Positions 54,358 to 64,000 of a stretch of 64,000 nucleotides of DNA are shown here, piece after piece; within the stretch, counting starts at the first letter, position 1, and each line of letters opens with the position of its first letter. The notes beneath the pieces are model-generated. The model did not search any database. It was not told where the DNA came from and saw only the letters and a list, made by a program, of their open reading frames with translations. Source of the stretch: Streptomyces sp. NBC_01476 (lineage in GTDB: Bacteria > Actinomycetota > Actinomycetes > Streptomycetales > Streptomycetaceae). The stretch is from contig NZ_CP109446.1 of assembly GCF_036227265.1 (NCBI RefSeq), positions 248,001 to 312,000 on the forward strand, written 5' to 3'. The position numbers and the translations under genes are program-made.

Positions 54358-56853
54358 TCACGGCGTCCGCACTGCCGCGTTGACGCTGTACAGGGCCGCC
54401 GCGGCGGCCTCGGGGGTGGGATGCTCCCAGCCCCGTACGGTGATCGTCACGCTCTCGCCGGGCAGCAGCGTGGTGAGCCCGCGGTCGGCGGTCGCGGCCG
54501 GGGCGAGCCGGTCGGCCTGCAGCAGCAGGTCACGCAGCAGGGTGCGGGCGGTGACGGTGACCTCCACCGTGTCGCCGCCCGCCGGGGAAGCCGATGACGC
54601 CGAGGACCCCGATGCCCCCGAGGGAACTGTCACCGCGACGTCCCAGCGCGGCGCGGGATAGCCGAAGTCCTTGTCACGGGCGGCGAACCACCAGGCGCGC
54701 AGCCCGTCCGCCTCGAAGGTGAGCAGTTCCTTGTCGCTGCCGTCGGCCGGCCGCAGCTCCGGCGGTACGGAGACGGTGGCCACACCGCGGGCGGGCGCGC
54801 TGAACGGCAGCCGTGCCTCGGCGAGCACCGCCCCGTCCACCGCGACCCTGCGCACGACCGCGGTGCCCGACCAGTCCTGGGCGGTCTGGTTGACCAGCGC
54901 CCCGGCGAGGCCGCCGTCACGCGGTTGCACGGTGACGAGCCGGTCGGCGTAGAGCCGCTTCAGCTCGTGGTAGAGCGGTTTCTCCCGCTCGTCGCCGTCG
55001 ATGGCGGCCCAGGAGGTGACCGGCCAGCAATCGTTGAGCTGCCAGACGATGGTGCCGGCGCAGACCGGCCAGTGCGAGCGCCAGTGCTCGATGCCGGTGG
55101 CGATGGCGCGGGCCTGGTTCACCTGGGTGAGGTAGTGCCAGGTGTCGAAGTCGGCCGGGACCGGGAAGTGCCGCGCCAGCCCGCGGGCGAGCTTGCCGTT
55201 GCCGTCGCCGGCCTTCTGGTGGTGCAGCATGCCGGGCGAGTCGGGGGTGAGCGGCTGGTCGCTGAGCGCGCGGCGGGCGGTGGCGTACGCGGGCGGTGCC
55301 TGCCAGCCGAACTCGGCGACGAACCGCGGCACGCTGTCGAGGTAGTCGGTGTAGTCGGTGCGGTTCCACACGTCCCAGGAGTGGGCGGTGCCGTGGGCGG
55401 GGTCGTTGGGGTGGTGGTCCCAGGAACCGGACCACGGGCTGCCGGCCCAGTACGGCCGGGTGGGGTCGGTCTCGGCGACCACCCGGGGCAGCAGCCCGAG
55501 GTAGTAGCCCTCCCCCCAGGAGTCGCCGGCCAGTTCCTCCTCCCACTCCCAGTCGCGGAAGCCCCAGAGGTTCTCGTTGTTGCCGTTCCACAGCGCGAGG
55601 CTGGGGTGCGGGGCGAGCCGGGCCACGTTCTCCCGCGCCTCGGCCTCGATCTCCCCGCGCAGCGGCTGCTCCTCGGGGTAGGCGGCGCAGGCGAAGAGGA
55701 AGTCCTGCCAGACCAGCAGGCCGAGTTCGTCGCAGGCGTCGTAGAACTCGTCGCTCTCGTAGAGTCCGCCGCCCCAGACCCGGATCAGGTCCACGCCCGC
55801 CGCGACCGCCTGGCCGAGCCGGCGGCGGTAGCGGGCGGCGTCGATCCGGGTGGGCAGCACGTCGTCCGGGATCCAGTTGACGCCGCGGGCGAAGACCGGC
55901 GTGCCGTTGACGACCAGCGTGAAGGCGCTGCCCCGCGCGTCGCGTGCGGTGTCCAGGACGATGGTGCGAAAGCCGATCCGGCGCCGCCAGGTGTCGAGCG
56001 GTGCGGAGCCGTCGAGCAGGGTGATCTCGCAGTCGTAGAGCGGCTGTTCGCCGTAGCCGCGGGGCCACCACAAGGCGGGGCCGGGTATCTCGGCGGTGAC
56101 GGTGAACCGGTCCGCGCCGGCCGGCGCCGCGGTCTCGACGAGGGTCTCGCCCACCTGGAGCCGTACGGTCAGCGGGCGGCCGGCGCCGGCCGCGGTACGT
56201 TCCAGCTCCACCCGGACCTCGACCCGGCCGGCGCCGTCGGCGACCGTGACCAGCGGCGTCACGGCGGCGAGCCGGGCGGTGGACCAGTGCTCGATCCTGA
56301 CCTGCTTCCAGATGCCCGCGGTGACCAGGGTCGGGCCCCAGTCCCAGCCGAAGGAGCAGGCCATCTTGCGGATGTACTGGAAGGGCTCGGGGTACGCGTT
56401 CGGCCGGTCGCCGAGCAGCGCGCGGACCCGTTCGGCCTCGGTGTAGGCGGAGGTGAAGGCGACGGTCAGCGGGGCGCCGGCGGCCGGGTACCGCCCGGTG
56501 ACGTCGAAGCGGTGGCCGCGGTGCATGTTCCGGGTGGTCCCCAGCGGGGTGTCGCCGAGCCGGATGTCGGCGACGGTGTCCAGCCCGTCGAAGACCAGGT
56601 CGGTCCGTTCGTGGCCGGTCCGCCGGGGCGGCAGGACGGTCTCGTAAGTCCAGTCGGTCCGTCCGACCCAGGCGGCGTCGGTCTCGTTCCGGTCCAGGAA
56701 CGGGTCCGCGAGCAGGCCGGCGGCCATCAGGTCGGTGTGCACACAGCCCGGTACGGCGGCGGGCACGCTGCTGCCTGCGCCCTCAGGGTGACCTGGCAGG
56801 CTGTCGGGAAGGCGCAGCCTCCAGCCGTCGGCGACCGGCGTGACGTCCTTCAT
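54358..56853 (-). CDS. Glycoside hydrolase family 2 beta-mannosidase
   Basis: An 831-residue enzyme with the GH2 layout: sugar-binding jelly roll, immunoglobulin-like domain, TIM barrel and C-terminal beta domains. PYPEPFQYIRKMACSFGWDWGP is the beta-mannosidase-type region (given here only in part: IRKMACSFGWDWGP). The acid/base Glu is in WNGNNEN (about residue 428) and the nucleophile Glu in FVAEFGWQ (about 514). It cleaves terminal beta-mannose from oligosaccharides; with no signal peptide it acts in the cytosol on imported substrates. GGGAG precedes ATG 56853. No sugar transporter is adjacent. Confidence 0.9.
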   Translation of the reverse strand: MKDVTPVADGWRLRLPDSLPGHPEGAGSSVPAAVPGCVHTDLMAAGLLADPFLDRNETDAAWVGRTDWTYETVLPPRRTGHERTDLVFDGLDTVADIRLGDTPLGTTRNMHRGHRFDVTGRYPAAGAPLTVAFTSAYTEAERVRALLGDRPNAYPEPFQYIRKMACSFGWDWGPTLVTAGIWKQVRIEHWSTARLAAVTPLVTVADGAGRVEVRVELERTAAGAGRPLTVRLQVGETLVETAAPAGADRFTVTAEIPGPALWWPRGYGEQPLYDCEITLLDGSAPLDTWRRRIGFRTIVLDTARDARGSAFTLVVNGTPVFARGVNWIPDDVLPTRIDAARYRRRLGQAVAAGVDLIRVWGGGLYESDEFYDACDELGLLVWQDFLFACAAYPEEQPLRGEIEAEARENVARLAPHPSLALWNGNNENLWGFRDWEWEEELAGDSWGEGYYLGLLPRVVAETDPTRPYWAGSPWSGSWDHHPNDPAHGTAHSWDVWNRTDYTDYLDSVPRFVAEFGWQAPPAYATARRALSDQPLTPDSPGMLHHQKAGDGNGKLARGLARHFPVPADFDTWHYLTQVNQARAIATGIEHWRSHWPVCAGTIVWQLNDCWPVTSWAAIDGDEREKPLYHELKRLYADRLVTVQPRDGGLAGALVNQTAQDWSGTAVVRRVAVDGAVLAEARLPFSAPARGVATVSVPPELRPADGSDKELLTFEADGLRAWWFAARDKDFGYPAPRWDVAVTVPSGASGSSASSASPAGGDTVEVTVTARTLLRDLLLQADRLAPAATADRGLTTLLPGESVTITVRGWEHPTPEAAAAALYSVNAAVRTP

Positions 56854-57021
56854 TCCCGCTCCCTGCCTGCTCCGTTCGTGGCGGGCCGGGACCGGCCGCC
56901 GCTGATCATTAAACGGTAAAGCACCGCAAGTGACGAGGGGAAGCGGCATGTTCGGGACGGTGCGGCCGGTCCCGCTGAACCGGTCCAGCAGGCCGGCGCG
57001 GAACCGGGAGCCGTCCGGCGG

Positions 57022-57552
57022 TCACCGCGGTCCGCTACGCCGTCGCAGCGCGAGCCCCAGGCAGACCGCGGTGGCGCCGAGGGCGAGCGCCGCCGGAAGG
57101 CGGGACCAGGAGGTGCCGTCGAGGGGGGCCTGGGCGATGAGGAAGACGAGCGCGCAGGCCGCGGCGGCGATCAGGGCCGGGCCCGGCCGGTTCGCCCCGG
57201 GCGGGGCGATGACGCCGCCCGTCCAGGCGTCGGTGACGACCAGGTAGGCGATCAGGAGCGCCGTGACGCAGGCCGCCGTCCACACCGACGGGCCGGTCAG
57301 GGCGGCGAGTACGACCGCGCCGGCCGCGAGCCCCGTCGACCGGCGGCGGACCGCGAGCGCCTTCCAGCGCAGGGCGTTGTGCAGCGGGCGTTCGTCCGTC
57401 ATCGGGGCGGCCCACCAGCCGGCCGCCGCTGCGGCCACCAGACCCGCCACCGCGATGCCGGGGCCGTGCAGGGCGGCCGGCGGGTCGCAGGCGGCGACCG
57501 CGAGCGCGGTACCGAGCACCCGGGCGGTCAGCGGGCCGACGGCGGCGTTCAT
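57022..57552 (-). CDS. Membrane protein ending the MoxR/DUF58 operon
   Basis: A 176-residue protein with about five hydrophobic helices and a basic end (LALRRRSGPR). No catalytic motif seen and no family recognised. Its ATG overlaps the DUF58 stop (ATGA), so it is the fifth and last gene of the operon and probably part of the same membrane complex. Confidence 0.65.
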   Translation of the reverse strand: MNAAVGPLTARVLGTALAVAACDPPAALHGPGIAVAGLVAAAAAGWWAAPMTDERPLHNALRWKALAVRRRSTGLAAGAVVLAALTGPSVWTAACVTALLIAYLVVTDAWTGGVIAPPGANRPGPALIAAAACALVFLIAQAPLDGTSWSRLPAALALGATAVCLGLALRRRSGPR

Positions 57553-58885
57553 CGGCTTCCTCCGCGGATCCGGGTGCGCAGCAGGGGCGCGAGCGGCAGG
57601 TCGAGGGTCTCCCCTGGCTGGTGCCTGATCACCGCGATGCCCCGCTCGGTGAGCGCGAACCGCAGGGCGTCGCGGTCGGCCCGCCACAGCCGCAGCGCCA
57701 GTTCCGCGGTGGGGTCGCCGGGTTCGGTCCGCGGGACGCCGGCCACGATCTCCACCACCACCAGCGGGTTGGCCCGGCCGCGTATCTGGTGCAGCACGTC
57801 GAGGATGCGCGGATCGGTGAGCGGCGTGAAGACGTAGACCAGGGCGCCTTCGGGCAGCGCGGGCGGCGGCAGCCGTCTGATCCCGGGGCTGCGGTAGGCG
57901 AGGTCCTTGCGGACCTCCAGCACGCTCTCCACGATCCGGTAGAAGTACGTGCTGCCGCTGCCGGCCCGCAGCCACCGGGTGGCGCCGCCGACCGAGACGA
58001 CGCCGACCCGGTCATGGGTGCGCAGGTAGGCGCGGACCAGGCCGGCGGCGGCGCGGAACGTCTCGTCCAGCGAGGACACGCCGGTCTCCGGATCCCGGAC
58101 ATCGGCGAGCACGTCGAGCAGTACCACGGTGTCGGCGGCGCGTTCGGCCGCGAACTGGTGCAGCTGGAGGGAGCCGCGCCGGGTGGTGGCCGGCCAGTTG
58201 ATGCGCCGCTGCCGCTCGCCGCGTACGTACGGGTGCACGCCGGTGACCTCGACGCCTTCACCGCGCTGGGTGGAGGTGTGCTCCCCGAGGCGCTGCGGCA
58301 GCCGGACCGGGATCGGGGTGAGGCCGGCCGCGGAGGGCACCGGGAAGACGGAGACCTCGCCGAGGTCGGCGCGCACGGTGCGGCGGGCGGTGCCGCCCGC
58401 GTCGTAGAGGTCGGCGTCCACGGTGCCGAGGCTCCAGCGGCCCCAGCGCTGGACGGTCATCCGCAGTTCGATGCTCGTGGGGCCGAGCGTGAGGTGGTCG
58501 AGGCGTACGCCGGGCCCGAGCGTGACACCGGGGTCAAGGCGTCCCGGGCCGCCGTCGTGCGCGACGGTGATCCGGGCGGTCACCTGCTCCCCTTCGAAGC
58601 AGCGCCGCCCCTGGACGTCCACGGTGACGGCCACCTGCCGGGCGCGCGGCTGGTGGGGCAGGGCGAGGGCGAGCAGCGTCAGCGGGCCGGCGGCGAGCGC
58701 CAGCAGCCAGGGGCGGCCGGTGACGAGGGCGGCGGCGAGGGCCACGGCGGCCACCGTGCCGTACCGCAGGGTGCGTTCGCCGGCCCGCCAGCCGGTGGGC
58801 GGCGCCGGCGGGGGCTCGGCCGGAGTGCCGGTGCCGGACTGCGGTCCGCCCAGCGCGCGTTCGACGGCGTTCGCGGGCCGCTGCG

Positions 58886-58889
<4 letters not shown>
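57549..58889 (-). CDS. DUF58-domain protein
   Basis: A 446-residue protein. Two helices (about 43-80) precede an extracellular/cytosolic beta region and the DUF58 motif YVRGERQRRINWPATTRRGSL, then a VWA-like fold (DTVVLLDVLADV). DUF58 proteins work with MoxR AAA+ ATPases, thought to act as chaperones in metal insertion or complex assembly. The ATG overlaps the MoxR stop. The typical pairing supports both calls. Confidence 0.85.
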
Positions 58890-59910
<1,021 letters not shown>

Positions 59911-59914
<4 letters not shown>

Positions 59915-60471
59915 TGGGGTCGGTACGTGGTGGCGCGGTCCGCCGCGGCGGGTCCCGCCGGGGTGTCCAGCGCTTCGAGCCGGTCGAGGAGCGCGCGCAG
60001 GACCGCTTCGGGGAGGACCGCGGCGGGCGGCGGTTCCGCCGGGTCGATCCACGGCCACAGCTCCGGGCCGACCAGGGCGCGGGCCCGCTGCGGGGTTCGG
60101 TACAGGTCGATGCCGTGCCGTTCGGCGATCCGGGCGGTGAAGAGCCGTTGCAGCTGCGGGCGGAGCGAGGTGGCGAAGTGGACGTCGCCGTTGGCGCCCA
60201 GCGCGTTGTGGACGATCCACTCCCACTCGCCGAGCACCGGCGCCCGGCTGCCGAGCAGCCGTACCGACCGGCGGTAGCCGCTGTCCTGGGCGCCGCCGCC
60301 TGCCACGTACCGGGCGATGACCAGGCCGGCCGCGGTGAACAGGCCGAGCCCGGCGGCGGCGACCGCGACGCCGTCGGTCAGCGCGAGCAGGACCACGGCC
60401 GCGGCACCGGTACCGGCCAGCAGGACGGCGGAGTGCCGGACGGACCCGGGCGCGCTCCTTGAGGGCTTCAC
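59911..60471 (-). CDS. Uncharacterised two-helix membrane protein of the MoxR operon
   Basis: A 186-residue protein: two adjacent helices near residues 14-56 and a cytosolic C-terminal domain containing LLGSRAPVLGEWEWIVHNAL, RPQLQRLFTARIAERHGIDL and LVGPELWPWIDP. I do not recognise the family. GTG 60471 overlaps the DUF4129 stop. Overlaps on both sides place it firmly in the operon, in the slot where other actinomycetes often have a DUF4350-type protein. Confidence 0.65.
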
Positions 60472-61439
60472 GAGGCGGTCTCCGCTCCGGCTGCCGTGGC
60501 CGCCCGGTGCGCTTCGAGACCGGCCGCGATGCCGGTGAGGGCGGCGGCGGCCCGGTCGCGGTGGCTGCTGTCCATCGGGTGGGTGGAGTAGCGGGCCTCG
60601 CGGAAGAGCGCGGTGAGGGCGGCCTGCTGACCGGCAGCGGTGCCGGTCAGCAGGCCGCCCGCGGTGGCCCGTCGCAGCAGGTCCTGCGGGCTGTCCGAGG
60701 CTTTCCTGGCCACCCCGGAGGCGGCCAGCGACTCCTCCATCGCGGCGTAACAGGCGATGACGGCGGCGCGTGCGTCGTCCCCGCCGAGCAGGGCGCGCCG
60801 CCCGGAGGCGACGGCGTCGGCGAGGCGCTCCTCCTCGTCGTCGGCGGCGGCGTACGTGCCGTGCGGCTCTGCCCCGGGCGGCCGGTACAGGTGCCGCCAC
60901 AGGTAGACGGCGGCGGCCACCGCGGCGGCGACGAGCAGGGCGATGCCGAGGCCGGCCAGGATGTGCAGCAGCAGGCTCGCGTCCCAGCCGTGCTTCGCCT
61001 TTGGCGCCTCTGTCGGCGGTGGCAGGCGCGCCGGTGGCGGCGGCTGCACGAACCGCGGCCGCACGAGTTCGCTGCGCGTGCCGTGCTCGTGCGGGCTGAA
61101 CCGGTGGAGGCTGAGCAGCAGGACCGGTACCCCGAACGCCAGGACGACCAGTGCCCACCGCACGGTGTCGGCGAGCCGCTGCTCCACCGGGTTCAGTTCC
61201 TGGTCGTAGCCCACGCGGCCGCGGTAGCGGCTGTTCACCGCCAGCAGGCCGGCGGCCCACGCGACGGCCAGCAGCACCACGAGGGCGGAGCTCCCGCCGA
61301 GCGGTCCTCTCCCTCTGCTGAAGCCCCCGCCGCCGGGACGCAGCGCCAGCGCTCCCAGCGCGACCCCCGCGACCACGACCACGGCGAGTGCTGCCTGCGC
61401 GGCACCGACCCCCGCGCGTGTTCCCCGTACCCGCCCCAC
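60468..61439 (-). CDS. DUF4129-domain membrane protein
   Basis: About 323 residues. Two N-terminal helices, a third mid-protein and one near ALLVAAAVAAAVYLW precede a cytosolic C-terminal DUF4129 region (ACYAAMEESLAASGVARKASDSPQDLLRRA, here split; then LTALFREARYSTH). The start is uncertain: GTG 61439 has GAGG eight bases upstream; GTG 61445 and 61478 are also in frame. DUF4129 proteins recur in MoxR/DUF58 operons and resemble transglutaminase-associated domains. First gene of the operon. Confidence 0.75.
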   Translation of the reverse strand: MGRVRGTRAGVGAAQAALAVVVVAGVALGALALRPGGGGFSRGRGPLGGSSALVVLLAVAWAAGLLAVNSRYRGRVGYDQELNPVEQRLADTVRWALVVLAFGVPVLLLSLHRFSPHEHGTRSELVRPRFVQPPPPARLPPPTEAPKAKHGWDASLLLHILAGLGIALLVAAAVAAAVYLWRHLYRPPGAEPHGTYAAADDEEERLADAVASGRRALLGGDDARAAVIACYAAMEESLAASGVARKASDSPQDLLRRATAGGLLTGTAAGQQAALTALFREARYSTHPMDSSHRDRAAAALTGIAAGLEAHRAATAAGAETAS

Positions 61440-62099
61440 CGCCACACCCTCTTCTTCCGGCGTCCGGCAGCTTCGCACACCATGCTGTGGCTGTCAGCAG
61501 GCCCCCTGCGGATTCCGGCGGGGGCGCCACGGGACGGCCGCCCCGCGCACCGGCCGGCCGGAATCCGGTATGGCGGCCCTCCCGCGTTGCGGCGGGCTTG
61601 CGGCGCGTCAACCATGGACGCATGATCGGCTCCGCCGGGTTCGACGTGATCAGCGAGGGTCTCGCCGATGCGCACCGGCAACGGCTCCCGCTGACCGACG
61701 GCGCGGTGGCCTCGTACGTTCCGCAGCTCGCGCGGGCGGATCCGGACGACTTCGGCATCGCTGCTGGTCAGCGCGGACGGCCACCGCGGGTCCGGCGGGC
61801 AGCGCGCGGGATCGGCGCCGCGGGGCACCGGATCGGCGCGGTGGGCGCCGGCGCTGGCGGATCCGACCGGGTCCGCCGGGGTATCGCAGCCCTCCCGGAC
61901 CGGGGCGCCGGCCTGGCCGGAGGACGAACTGCTGGACGAGCCGCGGCGGCCCGGACAGGCCCACGGACAAGGCTCCCCCGGCTGCGGACCGCCGCGGATT
62001 GAGCTATGCAGGAAAGGACTGTTCTCCTCGGGGGTCGCCTCGGGGCCTCCCCGGGGGGCACCCCGGGTCTCCTCGGGGGCTTCGCCGGAAAGGTCAGCC
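61440..62099. other. 660-bp stretch with a decayed gene
   Basis: No intact gene. It holds the glutaminase fossil (61622-61800, listed separately). Towards 62099, CTCGGGG/CCCCGGG-rich sequence (about 62025-62085) may fold but shows no clean terminator. The promoter of the baeRF gene must lie in the last 100 bases; none is obvious. Confidence 0.55.
61622..61800 (+). pseudogene. Remnant of the N-terminus of a glutaminase
   Basis: From ATG 61622 the frame reads HRQRLPLTDGAVASYVPQLA then RADPDDFGIA, matching glutaminase A (GxVADYIPxLAxADPDxFGIA). After FGI the match continues one frame away as SLLVSADGHRGS, the next piece of the family (VTVDGxxxxxGD). Beyond that no serine active-site motif is present. 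The gene is frameshifted and truncated to its first ~60 codons. Confidence 0.7.
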
Positions 62100-63218
62100 A
62101 TGCCGTCCACGCACCAGCCGCTCACCCCTGCCGTGCTCGCCGAACTGCGCCGTCCCCGCAAGTACCCCGCGGTGTCCGTGCTGCTCCCCACGCACCGGCG
62201 CGAGCCGGACAGCACCCAGGACGCCGTACGGCTGCGCAACCTCCTGGAGGAGGCGAAGGAGGCCGTGCACAACGATCCGGAGGTGTCCAGGGCCGACCGG
62301 ATCGACGTGATCGGGCAGCTGGACCAGGCGCTGGCGGAGGTCGACCTGGTGCACGCCGAGGACGGGCTGGCCATCTTCGCCGCGCCCGGCGAGCACCAGG
62401 TGTGGTCGCTCGGCCGTTCGGTACCGGCCCGGGTGCTGCTCGCGCAGACCTTCCTGACCCGCAATCTGGTGGCCGCGCACACCGCGAACCAGCCGTACTG
62501 GGTGCTGGCCCTGGACTCCCGGCTGGCCACCTTGTGGAGCGGCGGGCGGAGCCATGTACCGGAGCCGGTGTCGGACCAGGTGTCCCCGGCCTTCCCGGTC
62601 CGCCGGCCGGAGACGGACTTCGACCCGGAGCGGCAGGAGCGGATCGGCGACACGCCGGGCACCTTCGACGACGAGGGGACCCGGCGCTTCCTGCGGGAGG
62701 TCAGCGAGGCGGTGGCGGCCGTCCAGGCGGTCGATCCGCGCCCGCTGTACGCGGTGGGCGAGGCGGAGGTGCTGACCGCGCTGGACGACGCGGGTCCGGT
62801 GGTGCGCGAGGCGGTGGCCCGGGTGACGCAGGGCGGTCTCGCCGAGGGTCCCGGTGAGGCGCTGGGCAGGGCGGTACGGGACGCCGACCGGGCTCAGGAC
62901 GAGGAGACGGTCGCCGGGGTGCTGGCGGACCTGGACCGGGCCAGGGGCCGCAAGGAGTTCGCCGGCGGCGTGGACGAGGTGTGGCAGTCGGTGTCGGAAG
63001 GCCGGGCGGGGCTGGTCGCCATCGAGGACGGTTACCGTACGACGGTCCGCGACGACGGCGACCATCTGGTGCCGGCCGGGTCCGGCGACCGGGGCGCCCG
63101 CGACGACATCGTGGACGAGATCGCCGAACAGGCCCTGGACACCGGCGCCCGGGTCCAGTTCGTGCCGGACGACGCCCTGGCCGACGTCGGACGGATCGCC
63201 GCGGTGCTGCGGTACTGA
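62100..63218 (+). CDS. baeRF-domain (bacterial archaeo-eukaryotic release factor-like) protein
   Basis: A 372-residue soluble protein: LRRPRKYPAVSVLLPTHRREP at the N-terminus, FLTRNLVAAHTANQPYWVLAL, and a C-terminal eRF1 domain 3-like half ending VDEIAEQALDTGARVQFVPDDAL and GRIAAVLRY. This matches the baeRF2/3-type families, distant relatives of eRF1/Vms1 peptidyl-tRNA hydrolases, proposed to act on ribosomes in stress or conflict. AAAGG precedes ATG 62100. No companion hibernation factor is in the window. Confidence 0.75.
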   Translation: MPSTHQPLTPAVLAELRRPRKYPAVSVLLPTHRREPDSTQDAVRLRNLLEEAKEAVHNDPEVSRADRIDVIGQLDQALAEVDLVHAEDGLAIFAAPGEHQVWSLGRSVPARVLLAQTFLTRNLVAAHTANQPYWVLALDSRLATLWSGGRSHVPEPVSDQVSPAFPVRRPETDFDPERQERIGDTPGTFDDEGTRRFLREVSEAVAAVQAVDPRPLYAVGEAEVLTALDDAGPVVREAVARVTQGGLAEGPGEALGRAVRDADRAQDEETVAGVLADLDRARGRKEFAGGVDEVWQSVSEGRAGLVAIEDGYRTTVRDDGDHLVPAGSGDRGARDDIVDEIAEQALDTGARVQFVPDDALADVGRIAAVLRY

Positions 63219-63294
63219 GCAACGCGCCGTACGGCCGCCGGCGCCGGCGGCGAGCCGGCAGTGCCCCGCCGGAGGGCGGGACACCGCGTCAAGA

Positions 63295-64000
63295 TCAGCC
63301 GCCGACCGCCGCGGGCAGCGCGCGGGCCGCGGACTGGCGGGCCCCGTGGCGGACGAACGCTCTGACGTGACGGAGCATCCGGTACTCGTAGCGCGGCCCG
63401 CGGCGCACCTGGAGCAGCGAGGCGTCCGCCAGTTCCGCGAGCAGGCGCACCGCCTCGGTGCTGCCGAACTCCGGCTCCAGGAGGGCGTCTTCGAGCCCGT
63501 CGCCGACCACGGGACCGGGCCGTTCGGCGAGCTGGTCCATGAACTCCCGCTGGCGCGGGGTGAGCATCCGCCAGCTCCAGTCCAGGCTGCCGCGCATCGA
63601 CCGCTGGTGCGGCAGCGCGGCGACGTCGGGGACGCCGAGCAGTTCCAGGACGTGTTCCGGCCGGAGCAGCGCGGAGACCGGCACGCTGCGCAGCCAGTAC
63701 GCGGCGAACTCGATCAGCCGCGGGACGCAGTCCAGTTCGCGGCACAGCTCGCGCGCCTGCTCCGGCGACCCGGTGAGGCCGTCGGTGAGCGGGCCGCCGG
63801 CCAGCCGGCGGGACATCAGCTCCAGTGCGCTCTCCTCCGCCAGGGGCGCGGTCTCCCAGATCCGCGCCTCGGCCAGTACCGGGGGCCGCCGGGTGGTCAC
63901 CATGATGCGCAGGCCGGGCCAGGCGCCGCGGAGCCGGTCGACCAGCAGGGTCGTGGTCTGCGGCAGGTGCTCGGCGGTGTCGAGCACGAGCAGGGCCGGC
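63295..64000 (-). CDS. STAND/AAA-type ATPase regulator, partial (5' end outside window)
   Basis: The frame is open to the window edge; the visible ~235 residues are the C-terminal part of an NTPase: Walker-B-like ALLVLDTAEHLP, the sensor MVTTRRPP, then the winged-helix region LRGSLDWSWRMLTPRQREFM and a small domain ending in AVRLLAELADASLLQV. This pattern is seen in AfsR/SARP- or LuxR-associated NB-ARC-type ATPases. Walker A and the likely N- and C-terminal effector parts are not visible; the protein ends soon after the winged helix, which is short for the family. Confidence 0.75.
   Translation of the reverse strand, partial: PALLVLDTAEHLPQTTTLLVDRLRGAWPGLRIMVTTRRPPVLAEARIWETAPLAEESALELMSRRLAGGPLTDGLTGSPEQARELCRELDCVPRLIEFAAYWLRSVPVSALLRPEHVLELLGVPDVAALPHQRSMRGSLDWSWRMLTPRQREFMDQLAERPGPVVGDGLEDALLEPEFGSTEAVRLLAELADASLLQVRRGPRYEYRMLRHVRAFVRHGARQSAARALPAAVGG

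Overview
The window is a GC-rich actinomycete chromosome segment, most likely from Streptomyces or a close relative (Streptomycetaceae). The evidence is the very high GC, the many GTG starts, chains of genes joined by ATGA/GTGA stop-start overlaps, and families typical of the group: DUF4232, DUF6126, DUF6296, several PP2C/STAS/PAS-kinase regulators, and iron boxes of the IdeR/DmdR type. No rRNA, tRNA, CRISPR array, transposase or prophage gene was recognised.

Layout. 0-4.2 kb: the end of a YihY-family membrane protein, a quinone-oxidoreductase-like enzyme behind a palindromic operator, and a secreted von Willebrand A protein with a membrane partner. 4.3-7.0 kb: a coupled electron-transfer module (ferric-reductase-like membrane protein, ferredoxin fused to an FAD reductase, small membrane protein). 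7.4-10.4 kb: a four-gene unit of a DUF4232 surface protein, a class F-like sortase, an ECF-like sigma factor and a membrane protein that puts a second DUF4232 domain outside the cell. 10.5-18.8 kb: an accessory metabolic locus with a divergent adenylate-forming ligase, a FOXRED2-like flavoenzyme, an FMN hydroxy-acid oxidase, an atypical P450, a cation/proton antiporter and an XRE-cupin regulator with a DUF6126 peptide. 19-28 kb: an M20 amidohydrolase, two SpoIIE-type phosphatases, RNase HI, a PAS histidine kinase/response regulator/STAS operon and a type II NADH dehydrogenase. 28.5-35.6 kb: a quinone reductase divergent from a CGNR zinc-finger regulator with two shared operators, an orphan paaK, flotillin with an NfeD-like partner, an NhaA-DsbA fusion and a DUF6296 protein.

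35.8-38.7 kb holds gene fossils (ABC ATPase, LuxR tail, PLP sulfhydrylase), an HD-domain protein and a GT-C-like membrane protein. 39.0-42.6 kb is a cobalamin-riboswitch operon (cbtB, cbtA, an FhuF-like 2Fe-2S protein, cobF, cobK). 42.6-52.0 kb is an iron/siderophore region: a heterodimeric ABC exporter with complementary degenerate ATP sites, an AraC regulator, a Tat-type lipoprotein binding protein, two FecCD permeases and an ATPase, with iron boxes on both sides of the divergent uptake promoter. A NiCoT nickel/cobalt permease follows. 53.3-61.4 kb: a PrmC-related methyltransferase, a GH2 beta-mannosidase and a five-gene MoxR/DUF58/DUF4129 operon. 61.6-64.0 kb: a glutaminase fossil, a baeRF-type protein and the 3' part of a STAND-type regulator that runs off the window.

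The systems most worth follow-up are the sortase/DUF4232/sigma unit, the 10.5-18.8 kb oxidative locus with its unusual P450, the FhuF-like protein embedded in a B12-controlled operon, and the asymmetric ABC exporter. All functions rest on reading motifs by eye; no database search was run.
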